A DNA stretch of 64,000 nucleotides, from assembly GCF_001500065.1 (NCBI RefSeq), contig NZ_LQIN01000049.1, positions 165,999-229,998 of the forward strand. The letters run 5' to 3'. Of the stretch, positions 9,193-17,922 are shown one piece after another; position 1 is the stretch's first letter, and the number at the start of each line of letters is the position of its first letter. A program made the translations under genes and the position numbers. Under the pieces are notes generated by a model. That model did not search any database, was not told the DNA's origin, and saw nothing but the letters and a program-made list of their open reading frames with translations. This DNA is from Mycobacterium sp. IS-3022 (GTDB taxonomy: Bacteria > Actinomycetota > Actinomycetes > Mycobacteriales > Mycobacteriaceae).

Positions 9193-10509
9193 TCACACCC
9201 CCGCCGTTTCGGTCGCCATCAACGTGGAGGCGTACGGATCGAACGGACACCCGCCTTGAAGATGGTCGATGTACTCGTCGCGGAAGAACTTGATCGACGA
9301 CATGATCGGCGACGCCGCACCGTCGCCCAGCGCGCAGAACGACTTTCCGAAGATGTTGTCGGAGATGTCGAGCAACTTGTCGATATCGGCCTCCGTGCCG
9401 GCCCCGGTCTCGAGGCGTTCATAGATCTGCGCCAGCCAGTAGGTACCTTCTCGACACGGCGTGCACTTCCCGCACGATTCGTGGGCGTAGAACTCCGTCC
9501 AGCGACGCACCGCCCGCACCACGCAGGTGGTCTCGTCGAAGATCTGCAGCGCCTTGGTGCCCAGCATCGTGCCCGCCCCGGCCATGCCCTCGTAATCCAA
9601 TGGCAGGTCGAGGTGTTCGTCGGTGAGCAGCGGGGTGGACGAGCCGCCCGGCGTCCAGAATTTCAGCTTGTGGCCGGCGCGGACCCCACCCGCGTACTCC
9701 AGCAGCTCGCGCAGCGTGATGCCGAGCGGCGCCTCGTACTGGCCAGGGTTGGTGACGTGACCCGACAGCGAGTAGAGCGTGAAGCCCGGCGACTTGTCCG
9801 AGCCCATCGACCGGAACCAGTCGATGCCGTTGCTGACGATCGGCGGCACGCTGGCGATCGACTCGACATTGTTGACCACGGTGGGGCAGGCGTACAGCCC
9901 GGCGACCGCGGGGAACGGTGGGCGCAGCCGCGGCTGACCGCGGCGGCCCTCCAACGAGTCCAGCAGCGCAGTCTCCTCGCCGCAGATGTATGCGCCCGCG
10001 CCCGCATGCACGATCAATTCCAGGTCGAAACCCGAACCGAGGATGTCGTTTCCGAGGAAGCCGGCTTCGTGGGCTTCGGCGACCGCGGCGTGCAGCCGGC
10101 GCAGCACGGGCACCACCTCACCGCGAAGGTAGATGAACGCGTGATGCGCCCGGATCGCGTAGGCCGCGATGATCGCGCCCTCCACGAGGAAGTGCGGCGT
10201 CGTCAACATCAACGGGATGTCTTTGCACGTACCGGGTTCCGACTCGTCGGCGTTGATCACCAGGTAGTGCGGTTTCGCGCCGGCGCCGGTGTCGTCCTGC
10301 GGGATGAATGACCACTTCGTGCCGGTGGGGAAGCCGGCGCCGCCACGGCCGCGCAGGCCGGACTCCTTGACCAGCGTGATGACGTCGTCGGGATCCATCT
10401 TCAGTGCCCGCTCGAGTGCGCCGTATCCGCCGTGGCGCCGGTAGGTGTCCAGCGACCAGGGTTCCGGTTCGTCCCAGAACTTGCTGAGCACAGGGGTCAG
10501 GTCTGTCAT
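9193..10509 (-). CDS. nuoF: NADH-quinone oxidoreductase subunit F (FMN, NADH site)
   Basis: 438 aa. It binds NADH and FMN through the GRGGAGFPTGTKW glycine-rich loop and carries cluster N3 through ESCGKCTPCREG plus a distal Cys in SFCALGD. The ATG overlaps the nuoE stop by 4 bp. It is the electron entry subunit of complex I on the cytoplasmic side. Confidence 0.97.
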   Translation of the reverse strand: MTDLTPVLSKFWDEPEPWSLDTYRRHGGYGALERALKMDPDDVITLVKESGLRGRGGAGFPTGTKWSFIPQDDTGAGAKPHYLVINADESEPGTCKDIPLMLTTPHFLVEGAIIAAYAIRAHHAFIYLRGEVVPVLRRLHAAVAEAHEAGFLGNDILGSGFDLELIVHAGAGAYICGEETALLDSLEGRRGQPRLRPPFPAVAGLYACPTVVNNVESIASVPPIVSNGIDWFRSMGSDKSPGFTLYSLSGHVTNPGQYEAPLGITLRELLEYAGGVRAGHKLKFWTPGGSSTPLLTDEHLDLPLDYEGMAGAGTMLGTKALQIFDETTCVVRAVRRWTEFYAHESCGKCTPCREGTYWLAQIYERLETGAGTEADIDKLLDISDNIFGKSFCALGDGAASPIMSSIKFFRDEYIDHLQGGCPFDPYASTLMATETAGV

Positions 10510-11381
10510 GCGCGCGAATCCGTTGCGTCCGGGTTGGTTTCGGTGGTATTCGGTTTCGGCGGCACCGTAGCCGCCGGGCCGGGTGCCGGTGCGTTCTGAG
10601 TGGCTTCCGCCGCTGCCTTCTGGTCGTCGGGTGCGCCCGTCGACGCCGCCTCGGCACCGGCTTCGGGAGCCTGCATGCCGCGTTCGCGGGCCACCCGCAG
10701 ACCCGCGAGCGTGGCGTCGCCGACCTTGCCGTTGCCCGACCGTGGATCCGGCAGGCCCGCGAGCGTGCGCGCGGTTTCACGGAAGGTGCACAGCGGCGCG
10801 CCCCGGGTCGGTTCCGGAGGGTCACCGGCACGCAACCCGTCGACGAGTTCGCGTGCCGACGAGGGCGTCTGGTTGTCGAAGAACTCCCAGTTGACCATCA
10901 CCACCGGCGCGTAGTCGCATGCCGCGTTGCATTCGACATGCTCGAGCGTGACGCTGGGGCTTCCATCAACTGACGGCGTCGTCTGCCCGGCGCGCACTCC
11001 CAGATGGTCCTGCAGCGCTTCGAGGATCGCGTCGCCGCCCATGATGGCGCACAGCGTGTTGGTGCAGACGCCGACCAGGTAGTCGCCGGTCGGCGTGCGC
11101 CGGTACATCGAGTAAAAGGTGGCCACCGCGGTGACCTCGGCCTCGGTGAGGTCCAACTGCTTGGCGCAGAACGAGATTCCGGCGGGTGTCAGGCAACCGT
11201 CCTCGGACTGCACGAGGTGCAGCAGCGGCAGCAGCGCCGAACGAGACTGCGGGTAGCGCGCGATGATCTTCTCCGCGTCGGCGGCGAGTCGCGCGGTGAC
11301 ATCGTCGGGATACGCCGCCGGCCCGTGGATCGGCGGGCCGGGTTCGTCGGGTCGCTGGCCGAGCTCGAGGAAAATGCTCAC
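10506..11381 (-). CDS. nuoE: NADH-quinone oxidoreductase subunit E ([2Fe-2S]) with long C-terminal tail
   Basis: 291 aa from a GTG at 11381 sharing one base with the nuoD stop (TAGTG). The thioredoxin-like fold carries the N1a cluster Cys in VGVCTNTLC and VECNAACDYAPV. The core ends near residue 215. The remaining ~75 residues are Ala/Pro/Thr-rich low complexity (for example APAPGPAATVPPKPNTTE), longer than expected for the family; Mtb NuoE is shorter. The tail looks disordered. Confidence 0.94.
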   Translation of the reverse strand: MSIFLELGQRPDEPGPPIHGPAAYPDDVTARLAADAEKIIARYPQSRSALLPLLHLVQSEDGCLTPAGISFCAKQLDLTEAEVTAVATFYSMYRRTPTGDYLVGVCTNTLCAIMGGDAILEALQDHLGVRAGQTTPSVDGSPSVTLEHVECNAACDYAPVVMVNWEFFDNQTPSSARELVDGLRAGDPPEPTRGAPLCTFRETARTLAGLPDPRSGNGKVGDATLAGLRVARERGMQAPEAGAEAASTGAPDDQKAAAEATQNAPAPGPAATVPPKPNTTETNPDATDSRA

Positions 11382-12739
11382 TAGCGGTCCACGCCCCCCA
11401 TCACCGGGTCGATCGACGCCACTGCGGTGATGGCATCGGCGACCATGCCGCCCTCGCACATCGCGGCGACGGCCTGCAGGTTGTTGAACGACGGGTCCCG
11501 GTAGTGCACCCGGTAGGGGCGGGTGCCGCCGTCGGAGACCATGTGCACGCCGAGTTCGCCTCGCGGAGACTCGATCCCGACGTACACCTGACCGGCGGGC
11601 ACGCGGATCCCCTCGGTGACGAGTTTGAAGTGGTGAATCAGCCCCTCCATCGAATGGCCCATGATTTTCGCGATGTGTTCATTGGAGTTGCCCAGCCCGT
11701 CGGGACCGACCTCCAGGTCCGCCGGCCATCCCAGCTTCTTGTCCTGGATCATCACGGGTCCGGGCTTCAGCCGATCCAGACACTGCTCCACGATCTTCAA
11801 CGACTCGTGCATCTCCTTCACCCGGATCAGGTACCGGCCGTAGGAGTCGCAGCCGTCGTCGGTGATCACGTCGAAGTCGTATGTCTCGTAGCCGCAATAA
11901 GGTTGGGCCCTGCGCAGGTCGTGCGGCAGCCCGGTGGAGCGCAGGCACGGACCGGTGATGCCCAGCGCCATGCAGCCGGTCAGGTCGAGGTAGCCGATGC
12001 CTACCGTGCGGCCTTTCCAGATGTAGTTCTCGTTGAGCAGGTCCTCGAGATCCTTGAGCCGCTTGGGCATCAGCTCGAGCAGATCGCGAATCTGCGGGAT
12101 GGCCTCGTCGGGCAGGTCGACGGCGACCCCGCCCGGCCGGACGTAGGCGCTGTTCATCCGTAGGCCGGTGACGGTTTCGAACACCGACAGGATCAGCTCA
12201 CGCTCGCGGAAGCCGTAGAACATCGCGCTCATCGCGCCGAGTTCCATGCCGCCGGTCGCGAGTGCGACCAGATGCGAGGAGATCCGGTTGAGTTCCATCA
12301 TCATCACGCGGATGACGCTGGCCCGCTCCGGGATCGCGTCGGTGACGCCCAGCAGTTTCTCGACGGCCAGGCAGTAGGCCGTCTCGTTGAAGAACGGCGA
12401 CAGGTAGTCCATCCGCGTAACGAACGTCACGCCCTGCGTCCAATTGCGGAACTCGAGGTTCTTCTCGATTCCGGTGTGCAGGTAGCCGATTCCGCAGCGA
12501 GCCGAGATGATCGTCTCGCCCTCGATCTCGAGGATGAGCCGAAGCACGCCGTGAGTCGAGGGGTGCTGCGGCCCCATGTTCACGACGATCCGTTCACCCG
12601 CGTGCGACGCTGCGGCGTCCTTGGCGGCCTGCACCACCTGGTCCCAATCCTGGCCGCCGACAACGACAACCGTCTCGCCGTCGGACGCGCCCGCCGACGA
12701 TGCGCCGCCCTGCGCGGGCGGAACGTGGGAAATGCTCAT
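11381..12739 (-). CDS. nuoD: NADH-quinone oxidoreductase subunit D
   Basis: 452 aa from ATG (TGATG overlap with nuoC). The hydrogenase-like 49-kDa subunit has the hallmark VVNMGPQHPSTHGVLRL and the quinone-site region near the conserved HPSTHG His. The first ~45 residues form a variable Gly/Ala/Ser-rich leader. It forms the quinone-binding cavity together with NuoB. Confidence 0.97.
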   Translation of the reverse strand: MSISHVPPAQGGASSAGASDGETVVVVGGQDWDQVVQAAKDAAASHAGERIVVNMGPQHPSTHGVLRLILEIEGETIISARCGIGYLHTGIEKNLEFRNWTQGVTFVTRMDYLSPFFNETAYCLAVEKLLGVTDAIPERASVIRVMMMELNRISSHLVALATGGMELGAMSAMFYGFRERELILSVFETVTGLRMNSAYVRPGGVAVDLPDEAIPQIRDLLELMPKRLKDLEDLLNENYIWKGRTVGIGYLDLTGCMALGITGPCLRSTGLPHDLRRAQPYCGYETYDFDVITDDGCDSYGRYLIRVKEMHESLKIVEQCLDRLKPGPVMIQDKKLGWPADLEVGPDGLGNSNEHIAKIMGHSMEGLIHHFKLVTEGIRVPAGQVYVGIESPRGELGVHMVSDGGTRPYRVHYRDPSFNNLQAVAAMCEGGMVADAITAVASIDPVMGGVDR

Positions 12740-13443
12740 CAGTTGTAGGCCCTCCGTTGATCGGGCGGAGGAATCTCGGCGCCGTGGTACTCCACCGGGA
12801 TGCCGCCCAACGGGTAGTCCTTGCGCTGGGGGTGACCCACCCAGTCGTCCGGCATCTCGATTCGGGTCAGCGCGGGATGGCCGTCGAAGATGATGCCGAA
12901 GAAGTCGTAGGTCTCGCGTTCGTGCCAGTCGGTGGTGGGATAGACCGCGAACAGCGACGGAATGTGTGGGTCGGCGTCTGGCGCGGCGACCTCCACGCGG
13001 ATCCGTCGGTTGTGCGTGATCGACATCAGGGGGTAGACCGCGTGCAGTTCACGTCCGACGTCGTCGGGATAGTGCACTCCGCTCACGCCCAGGCACAGCT
13101 CGAAACGCAACTGCGGGTCGTCGCGCAGCGCCGCAGCCACCGTCGGAAGTTGCTCGCGCTGAACCTCCAGGGTGAGTTCGTCGCGGTAGACCACCACCCG
13201 CTCGATCGACTCCGCCCAGGAGTGGGGGCCGTCCTCACCGAGCACTTCGGCCAGCCGGTCGACGACCTCGTCGAAGTAGCCGCCGTAGGGCCGCGGCGAA
13301 CTGCCTGGCAGCGCCACCGGCCGCACCAGCCGGCCGTAACCCGAGGTGTCGCCCGACCCCTTGGCCCCGAACATGCCGCGGCGCACGCCGATGATCTCGG
13401 GTGCTCCACCTCCGCCGGTGCCGTTGCCGTTGGTCGCGCTCAC
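12739..13443 (-). CDS. nuoC: NADH-quinone oxidoreductase subunit C
   Basis: 234 aa, close to the Mtb NuoC length. The start is the GTG at 13443 (VSATNGNGTG) overlapping the nuoB stop (GTGA). The complex I 30-kDa signature appears as HERETYDFFGIIFDGHP followed by WVGHPQRKDYPLGG. It is a structural subunit of the peripheral arm. Confidence 0.96.
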   Translation of the reverse strand: MSATNGNGTGGGGAPEIIGVRRGMFGAKGSGDTSGYGRLVRPVALPGSSPRPYGGYFDEVVDRLAEVLGEDGPHSWAESIERVVVYRDELTLEVQREQLPTVAAALRDDPQLRFELCLGVSGVHYPDDVGRELHAVYPLMSITHNRRIRVEVAAPDADPHIPSLFAVYPTTDWHERETYDFFGIIFDGHPALTRIEMPDDWVGHPQRKDYPLGGIPVEYHGAEIPPPDQRRAYN

Positions 13444-13994
13444 CGCAGCAGCCCTTTGAGCTCGATGGTCGGGGTGACGGCCAGTGCGGCCTGCTCGGCC
13501 TCGCGGATCGCCTCCTCGCGGTGCACGCCGAGCGGCATCTCCTGAATCTTGTCGTGCAGCTTCAGGATCGCGTGCAACAGCATCTCCGGACGTGGCGGGC
13601 AACCCGGCAGGTAGATGTCCACGGGTACGACGTGATCGACGCCCTGCACGATCGCGTAGTTGTTGAACATGCCGCCCGATGACGCGCAGACCCCCATCGC
13701 CAGCACCCATTTCGGCTCGGCCATCTGGTCGTAGATCTGCCGCAGCACCGGCGCCATCTTCTGGCTGACCCGGCCGGCCACGATCATCAGGTCGGCCTGC
13801 CGGGGCGTCGCCGAGAACCGCTCCATGCCGAAGCGGGAGATGTCGAACCGCGGACTGGCCGTTGCCATCATTTCGATCGCGCAGCAGGCCAGCCCGAACG
13901 TCGCAGGCCACAGCGAGCCCTTGCGGATGTAGCCCGCCACCTTCTCCACGGTGGACAGCAGGATCCCGCCGGGCAGCTTCTCCTCTAGTCCCAT
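13440..13994 (-). CDS. nuoB: NADH-quinone oxidoreductase subunit B (cluster N2)
   Basis: 184 aa from the ATG at 13994 (MGLEEKLPGGILL); the start overlaps nuoA by 10 bp. Ligands of the terminal [4Fe-4S] cluster N2 are visible: tandem Cys in LACCAIEMM, Cys in MGVCASSGGMF, and Cys in LPGCPPRPE. It passes electrons to quinone. Confidence 0.97.
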   Translation of the reverse strand: MGLEEKLPGGILLSTVEKVAGYIRKGSLWPATFGLACCAIEMMATASPRFDISRFGMERFSATPRQADLMIVAGRVSQKMAPVLRQIYDQMAEPKWVLAMGVCASSGGMFNNYAIVQGVDHVVPVDIYLPGCPPRPEMLLHAILKLHDKIQEMPLGVHREEAIREAEQAALAVTPTIELKGLLR

Positions 13995-14359
13995 GCCAGA
14001 CCTCCTCGCCGCCAGACATAGGCGTAGGCCACGAACACCGTTGCCATGAACAGCAGCATCTCTACCAGCGCAAACAGCCCCAGGTTGTCGAAGGCGACGG
14101 CCCACGGGTAGAGGAACACGATCTCGATGTCGAAGATGATGAACAACATCGCGGTCAGGTAGTACTTGATGGGAAACCGCTGGCCGGTCGGCTGGCCGGA
14201 CGGGCCGCCGTGCGGCACCGGCTCGATGCCGCATTCGTAGGCCTCGAGCTTGGCCCGGTTGTAGCGCCGCGGGCCGACCAGCAGAGCAATGGCGACCGAG
14301 CCGACCGCGAACGCAGCCGCGATAGCGCCAAGCACCAGGATTGGCGTGTACAAATCCAT
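13985..14359 (-). CDS. nuoA: NADH-quinone oxidoreductase subunit A
   Basis: About 124 aa with three membrane helices and the conserved YECGIEP and FDIEIVFLYPWA blocks. The ATG at 14359 (MDLYTPILVL) was chosen by similarity to other mycobacterial NuoA. An in-frame TTG at 14368 is also possible because GAGGGAG lies just before it. It is the first gene of the operon; the operon promoter should lie within 14360-14525. Confidence 0.94.
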   Translation of the reverse strand: MDLYTPILVLGAIAAAFAVGSVAIALLVGPRRYNRAKLEAYECGIEPVPHGGPSGQPTGQRFPIKYYLTAMLFIIFDIEIVFLYPWAVAFDNLGLFALVEMLLFMATVFVAYAYVWRRGGLAWD

Positions 14360-14525
14360 ACCGAGCAAACGCTCCCTCGTGGGCTGTTCGATGTGAGCTT
14401 ACCCACACCCTAGCGGGCTTTGGGATGCGCGCCACACCTTTTGGTTAGTATCGCTATAAGCAACACCTGGCTATGCCGTCGTGCCATCGATAGGCAAGGG
14501 CGACAGGCGATTACGCGTTTTCCAG

Positions 14526-14927
14526 CTATTGCGCCGGCGTGCGCAGAAGCGACGCCACGGCATCCCCGAGTCGGATCGGGTCGATCGGGTGTGGCACCGC
14601 GGCTTCGGCGCGCGACCAACGGGCCAGCCACGCGTCATCCGCTCGGCCGGTCAGTACCAGGATCGGTGGACAGTTCGCGATCTCGTCCTTGAGCTGCTTG
14701 GCGATTCCCATGCCGCCGGTCGGGGTGGCCTCGCCGTCGAGGATCACCAGATCGAACCCACCCTGGTCCATCTGACGGATCACCATGGGGCCGGTCGCCA
14801 CCTCGAAGTAGGTCAGCTCGGGCAAATCCGGATGCACCCGCTTGCCGAGCGCGAGCCGGACCTCTTCCCGAGTCCTGGGGTTGTCGCTGTAGACGAGGAC
14901 CCGCAACGGACGCGATGACTCGACCAT
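14526..14927 (-). CDS. Orphan response-regulator receiver-like protein (Rv3143 type)
   Basis: 133 aa, receiver domain only, no output domain. The receiver core is recognisable as LRVLVYSDNPRTREEV, LVILDGEATPTGG (the phospho-acceptor-position Asp in LVILDGE) and ILVLTGRADD. It sits directly upstream of nuoA in the same orientation, as Rv3143 does near nuo in M. tuberculosis, which suggests a role linked to respiration. No sensor kinase is nearby. Whether it is phosphorylated cannot be told. Confidence 0.85.
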   Translation of the reverse strand: MVESSRPLRVLVYSDNPRTREEVRLALGKRVHPDLPELTYFEVATGPMVIRQMDQGGFDLVILDGEATPTGGMGIAKQLKDEIANCPPILVLTGRADDAWLARWSRAEAAVPHPIDPIRLGDAVASLLRTPAQ

Positions 14928-14942
14928 GCGGTGATGGTACGG

Positions 14943-15476
14943 CTAGCCGCCGTGGCGGAACACCAAGTCGCCGGAGATCGTCGCCTTGTCGCCGATCATG
15001 CCCACCAGGTTGCCGTCGACGCCGAAGTCCTGCCGGTTCACGTCGGCCTTGGTGATGAGCCGCATCGCGCCGTCACCGACCGGGGTCACCTTGGTTCGCA
15101 GCGTCAGTGGTTTGGTCGTGTCCTTGATGGTCAGTTCGGCGCGCAGGTCGATGGTGTCGCCATCGACCGCGTCGGCGCCGGAGATGACGGCGGTGATCAC
15201 CGGAAACTTCTCGGCCTCAAAGAAATCCGCGGAGTGCAGGTGCTCGTCACGTTTGCGGATTCCGGTGCGCAGCGACGCGGCCTTGATTTCGATGCGACCG
15301 GAAACCGTTTGCGGAGCGGTCAGTTGGCCCTCGCCGCTGAACTCGGTGAATTTGCCTTTGACGGGCACAAGGCCCCACATCGACTTGGTCTTGACCGCGA
15401 TGGTGGACCGGCCGGGGTCGAGGGTCCACGTGCCGGTCGAGCCCGGATCGCTGAAAAACTCGCTCAGGCTTGCCAT
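14943..15476 (-). CDS. YceI family lipocalin-like protein
   Basis: 177 aa from an ATG preceded by GAGGAGATGAC. The YceI pattern is clear: TWTLDPGRSTIAVKTKSMWGL near the start, HLHSADFFEAEKFPVIT, and a DFGVDGNLVGMIGDKATISG end. The family forms a beta-barrel that binds isoprenoid or amphiphilic ligands. No signal peptide is seen, so it is probably cytoplasmic. It lies 9 bp after the NTF2-like gene, so the two are likely co-transcribed. Confidence 0.92.
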   Translation of the reverse strand: MASLSEFFSDPGSTGTWTLDPGRSTIAVKTKSMWGLVPVKGKFTEFSGEGQLTAPQTVSGRIEIKAASLRTGIRKRDEHLHSADFFEAEKFPVITAVISGADAVDGDTIDLRAELTIKDTTKPLTLRTKVTPVGDGAMRLITKADVNRQDFGVDGNLVGMIGDKATISGDLVFRHGG

Positions 15477-15485
15477 GTCATCTCC

Positions 15486-15881
15486 TCACTGTTTGGTCGA
15501 CTCGAGCAGTGGGGCGATCTCCGCCGGGTCGAAGTACTCGTCGATTCGGCTGATCAGCCCGTTGGCGCCCAGCTTGATCACGATGCCGACGCGCATCGCG
15601 ATGACCCCGCCGTTGTGTCCGGTGGCGTGCAGGACGTGTTGCTGGACGAACCCGCCGTCGAACAGTTGACGGTCGAGGATCTCGTAGCGGCGCTGTGTCG
15701 TGGTGTCGATGAACCAATCGAGGACCCGCAGCGCCCGGTCCTTGTCGCGTTCGCCGTCGGCGACCTTCCAGACCACGATGTCGTCGTTCCAGAGCCGGCG
15801 AATCGTGTCGTGGTCGCCGGACTCGATCGCCCCGAACAGGCGGTCCGCCACCTCGGCGACGGTGTCGTCGGCAACGGTCAC
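15486..15881 (-). CDS. SnoaL/NTF2-like protein
   Basis: 131 aa from a GTG with a near-perfect AAGGAGG 5 nt upstream. The alpha+beta barrel pattern (DRLFGAIESGDHDTIRRLWNDDIVVW, then ISRIDEYFDPAEIAPLL) is typical of ketosteroid-isomerase-like/NTF2 folds. The family includes isomerases, hydrolases and ligand-binding proteins; the substrate cannot be assigned. It is divergent from the methyltransferase gene at 15929. Confidence 0.85.
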   Translation of the reverse strand: MTVADDTVAEVADRLFGAIESGDHDTIRRLWNDDIVVWKVADGERDKDRALRVLDWFIDTTTQRRYEILDRQLFDGGFVQQHVLHATGHNGGVIAMRVGIVIKLGANGLISRIDEYFDPAEIAPLLESTKQ

Positions 15882-15928
15882 GGGTCCTCCTTGACCTCAA
15901 GACTGGTTGAGGTTGAACACTGGCGGTC

Positions 15929-16555
15929 ATGGATGTGACACCTACTCTCTCGCTATTCGACGACGCCTACAAGAGCGGCACCGCGCCGTGGGTGATCGGC
16001 GAACCTCAGCCCGCGATCGTCGAACTTGAACAGGCGGGCTTGATCCGCGGGAAGGTGCTGGACGTCGGCTGCGGCGCCGGCGAGCACACGATCATGCTCA
16101 CCCGCCTGGGATACGACGTGGTGGGAGTCGACTTCGCGCCCTCGGCGATCGAGTTCGCGCGCAGGAACGCCGCGGCCAAGGGCGTCGATGCGCGGTTCGA
16201 GGTCGCTGACGCGATGAACCTCGGAAACCCGGATTACGACACCATTGTCGACAGCGCGCTGTTCCACATCTTCGACGAGGCGGACCGGGCGCGGTATGTG
16301 CGCAGCCTGCATGCAGCGTGTCGGCCGGGTGCGCTGGTGCACGTGCTGGCGCTGTCGGACCGCGGCCGCGGATTCGGTCCGGAGGTCAGCGACTCCGACA
16401 TCCGCGGTGCCTTCGGCGACGGCTGGGTGCTGGAGGCCCTGGACAGCACGACATACCGCGGCGTCATCGGTGAGCCGCACGTCGAGACCTTCGGTAAGCC
16501 CGCCGGCTCGATGGTGGACGAACCGGCCTGGCTCGCCCGCGTCCGCCGGGTCTGA
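15929..16555 (+). CDS. Class I SAM-dependent methyltransferase
   Basis: 208 aa. Motif I is VLDVGCGAGEHTIMLTRLGY (residues ~43-62), followed by VVGVDFAPSAIEFAR, and DTIVDSALFHIFDEADR in the motif IV region. It resembles the small thiopurine/tellurite-type methyltransferases common in mycobacteria. The substrate is unknown. It ends at a bidirectional hairpin. Confidence 0.9.
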   Translation: MDVTPTLSLFDDAYKSGTAPWVIGEPQPAIVELEQAGLIRGKVLDVGCGAGEHTIMLTRLGYDVVGVDFAPSAIEFARRNAAAKGVDARFEVADAMNLGNPDYDTIVDSALFHIFDEADRARYVRSLHAACRPGALVHVLALSDRGRGFGPEVSDSDIRGAFGDGWVLEALDSTTYRGVIGEPHVETFGKPAGSMVDEPAWLARVRRV

Positions 16556-16556
16556 C

Positions 16557-16611
16557 AGCGATTTGTGGAGTCTCACCGGCGCTCACCGCCGCTGCGGCTC
16601 CACAAATCACT
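16557..16611. terminator. Bidirectional hairpin between convergent genes
   Basis: Arms 16557-16570 and 16598-16611 (AGCGATTTGTGGAG against CTCCACAAATCACT) pair at 13 of 14 positions. The hairpin lies between the methyltransferase stop and the convergent DUF6285 gene, whose stop codon overlaps the right arm. It is the likely transcription stop for both. Confidence 0.75.
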
Positions 16612-16963
16612 AATAACCGGGGTGGTTGACGTCGAGTCGGTGGCGCACGATGGTGCGCAGGACGGGCAGCACGTCGGCCGCTCGGCCGTCGAGTTCGCCG
16701 GCGCGAATCGCGGCAGCCAGCTGCGGCTCGTCGCGATAACCGATTCCGGCCAACGCGTCGGTGACTTCACCGGCCGAGGTGTCCAGTAGCTCGCGTTCGA
16801 CGATGCGCAGCACATTGGCGGCCACCCGGGCGTGGAAGTTCACCTGCCCCGCGTCGGCGGACCCGCCATCGGGCCTGGTGGCGTTGCGCACATCGTTGTC
16901 GAGGAAGCCGGCGACGGCGGCGACGAGCTCCGCCGCGGTCGGCCGGCCGTACAACCAGCTCAC
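16610..16963 (-). CDS. DUF6285 protein, LvaB-like partner of an APH-type kinase
   Basis: 117 aa from a GTG overlapping the kinase stop (GTGA). The protein (WLYGRPTAAELVAAVAGFLDNDV... FHARVAANVLRIVERELL) matches the small all-helical proteins that accompany APH-like acyl kinases. In Pseudomonas, the small LvaB protein is required with the LvaA kinase for 4-hydroxyacyl-CoA phosphorylation. Equating this gene with LvaB is inference from size, pattern and context. Confidence 0.8.
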   Translation of the reverse strand: MSWLYGRPTAAELVAAVAGFLDNDVRNATRPDGGSADAGQVNFHARVAANVLRIVERELLDTSAGEVTDALAGIGYRDEPQLAAAIRAGELDGRAADVLPVLRTIVRHRLDVNHPGY

Positions 16964-17922
16964 CTCGGACCGCCTCCTTCGAGCAGATCCAGTACGTCCC
17001 ATTCGGTTTCGCTCACCCGCCGGCCGATCGCGGCGAGCTCGACGGATTCGGCCTGTCCCGACAGGTGGCGTTCGGCCTGGAACCGGCAGATCACGCCCCA
17101 GCGCAGCGTGGCGACGGTGAGCCACCATCGGAACGCGTCGCGGTCGAGCGTCTCACCCGACGCCGATTCGTAGGCGCGCAGGAAGGTTTCGACGCTGCCG
17201 AGCCCGCCGGCCCCGAGTTCCTCGGGCGCGTTGAAACGCCACGCCCGGATGCAGAACCAGGCCAGATCCTCGTACCGCTCGCCGAGATGGACCAGTTCCC
17301 AGTCCAGGACCGCGGCCAACCCGCTGTCATCGACGATCAGATTGCCCATCCGGAAGTCGCCGTGCACCAGCACCTGGCGCGACGGCGGCGGCCGGTGGGC
17401 GGCCAGCCAGCGAAATGCCCACTCGAAAGTGGCGGTGGTGTCGCCCATTTCGTCGAGCCGGTCCTGCCACTCGGCGAGCTGATCCGACGCCGACAGCCCA
17501 GCACCCTCGTGGTCGGCGCGGTGAATGGCGGCCAACGCGTGCGCGCACTGGTGCAGCAGCCGCTGCCGGCCGGTGTCGTCGAGCGCGCGGTGGATACGCC
17601 GGACGATCGTCTCGCCGCCGATGGCCTCGCAGATCAGATACGGATTACCCAGCGCGGCATGCGAGTTGTCCGCGGCCAGGATGTGTGGCACCGGCGCCCC
17701 GGCCGCCGCGGCGCGTTGCTGCACGCGCGCCTCGAGCTCCATCGAGGCGTGCACATCGTCGGGCGGGCCGGTGCGCAGGATCAACGCCCGCGTCGCGTTC
17801 GACGTCACCGCGTCGAACGCCCACGTCGTGCGGCTCGCCCCGCCGGTCAGCGCACGCAGGTTCTCGACGGCGACGTCGTCGCCGACCACCGAGCGCAGGA
17901 CGGCCTCGAGCCGATCCTTCAC
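16960..17922 (-). CDS. Aminoglycoside-phosphotransferase-fold kinase, LvaA/ACAD10-11 type
   Basis: 320 aa. Kinase motifs: a Gly loop region ALTGGASRTTWAF, the catalytic HGDFRMGNL and the Mg-binding VLDWELVHLG. It overlaps both the acyl-CoA dehydrogenase (4 bp) and the DUF6285 gene (4 bp). In animals this kinase is fused to the dehydrogenase (ACAD10/11), and in Pseudomonas LvaA phosphorylates 4-hydroxyacyl-CoA. A role in 4-hydroxy fatty acid catabolism is therefore more likely than drug resistance. Confidence 0.88.
   Translation of the reverse strand: MKDRLEAVLRSVVGDDVAVENLRALTGGASRTTWAFDAVTSNATRALILRTGPPDDVHASMELEARVQQRAAAAGAPVPHILAADNSHAALGNPYLICEAIGGETIVRRIHRALDDTGRQRLLHQCAHALAAIHRADHEGAGLSASDQLAEWQDRLDEMGDTTATFEWAFRWLAAHRPPPSRQVLVHGDFRMGNLIVDDSGLAAVLDWELVHLGERYEDLAWFCIRAWRFNAPEELGAGGLGSVETFLRAYESASGETLDRDAFRWWLTVATLRWGVICRFQAERHLSGQAESVELAAIGRRVSETEWDVLDLLEGGGPR

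Noticed and set aside
14360..14525. Exact nuo operon promoter
   Set aside because: Several TAnnnT-like boxes are present but none pairs convincingly with a -35 at proper spacing.
16960..17922. Aminoglycoside resistance gene
   Set aside because: The fold is APH-like, but the overlap with acyl-CoA dehydrogenase and DUF6285 genes points to acyl metabolism.
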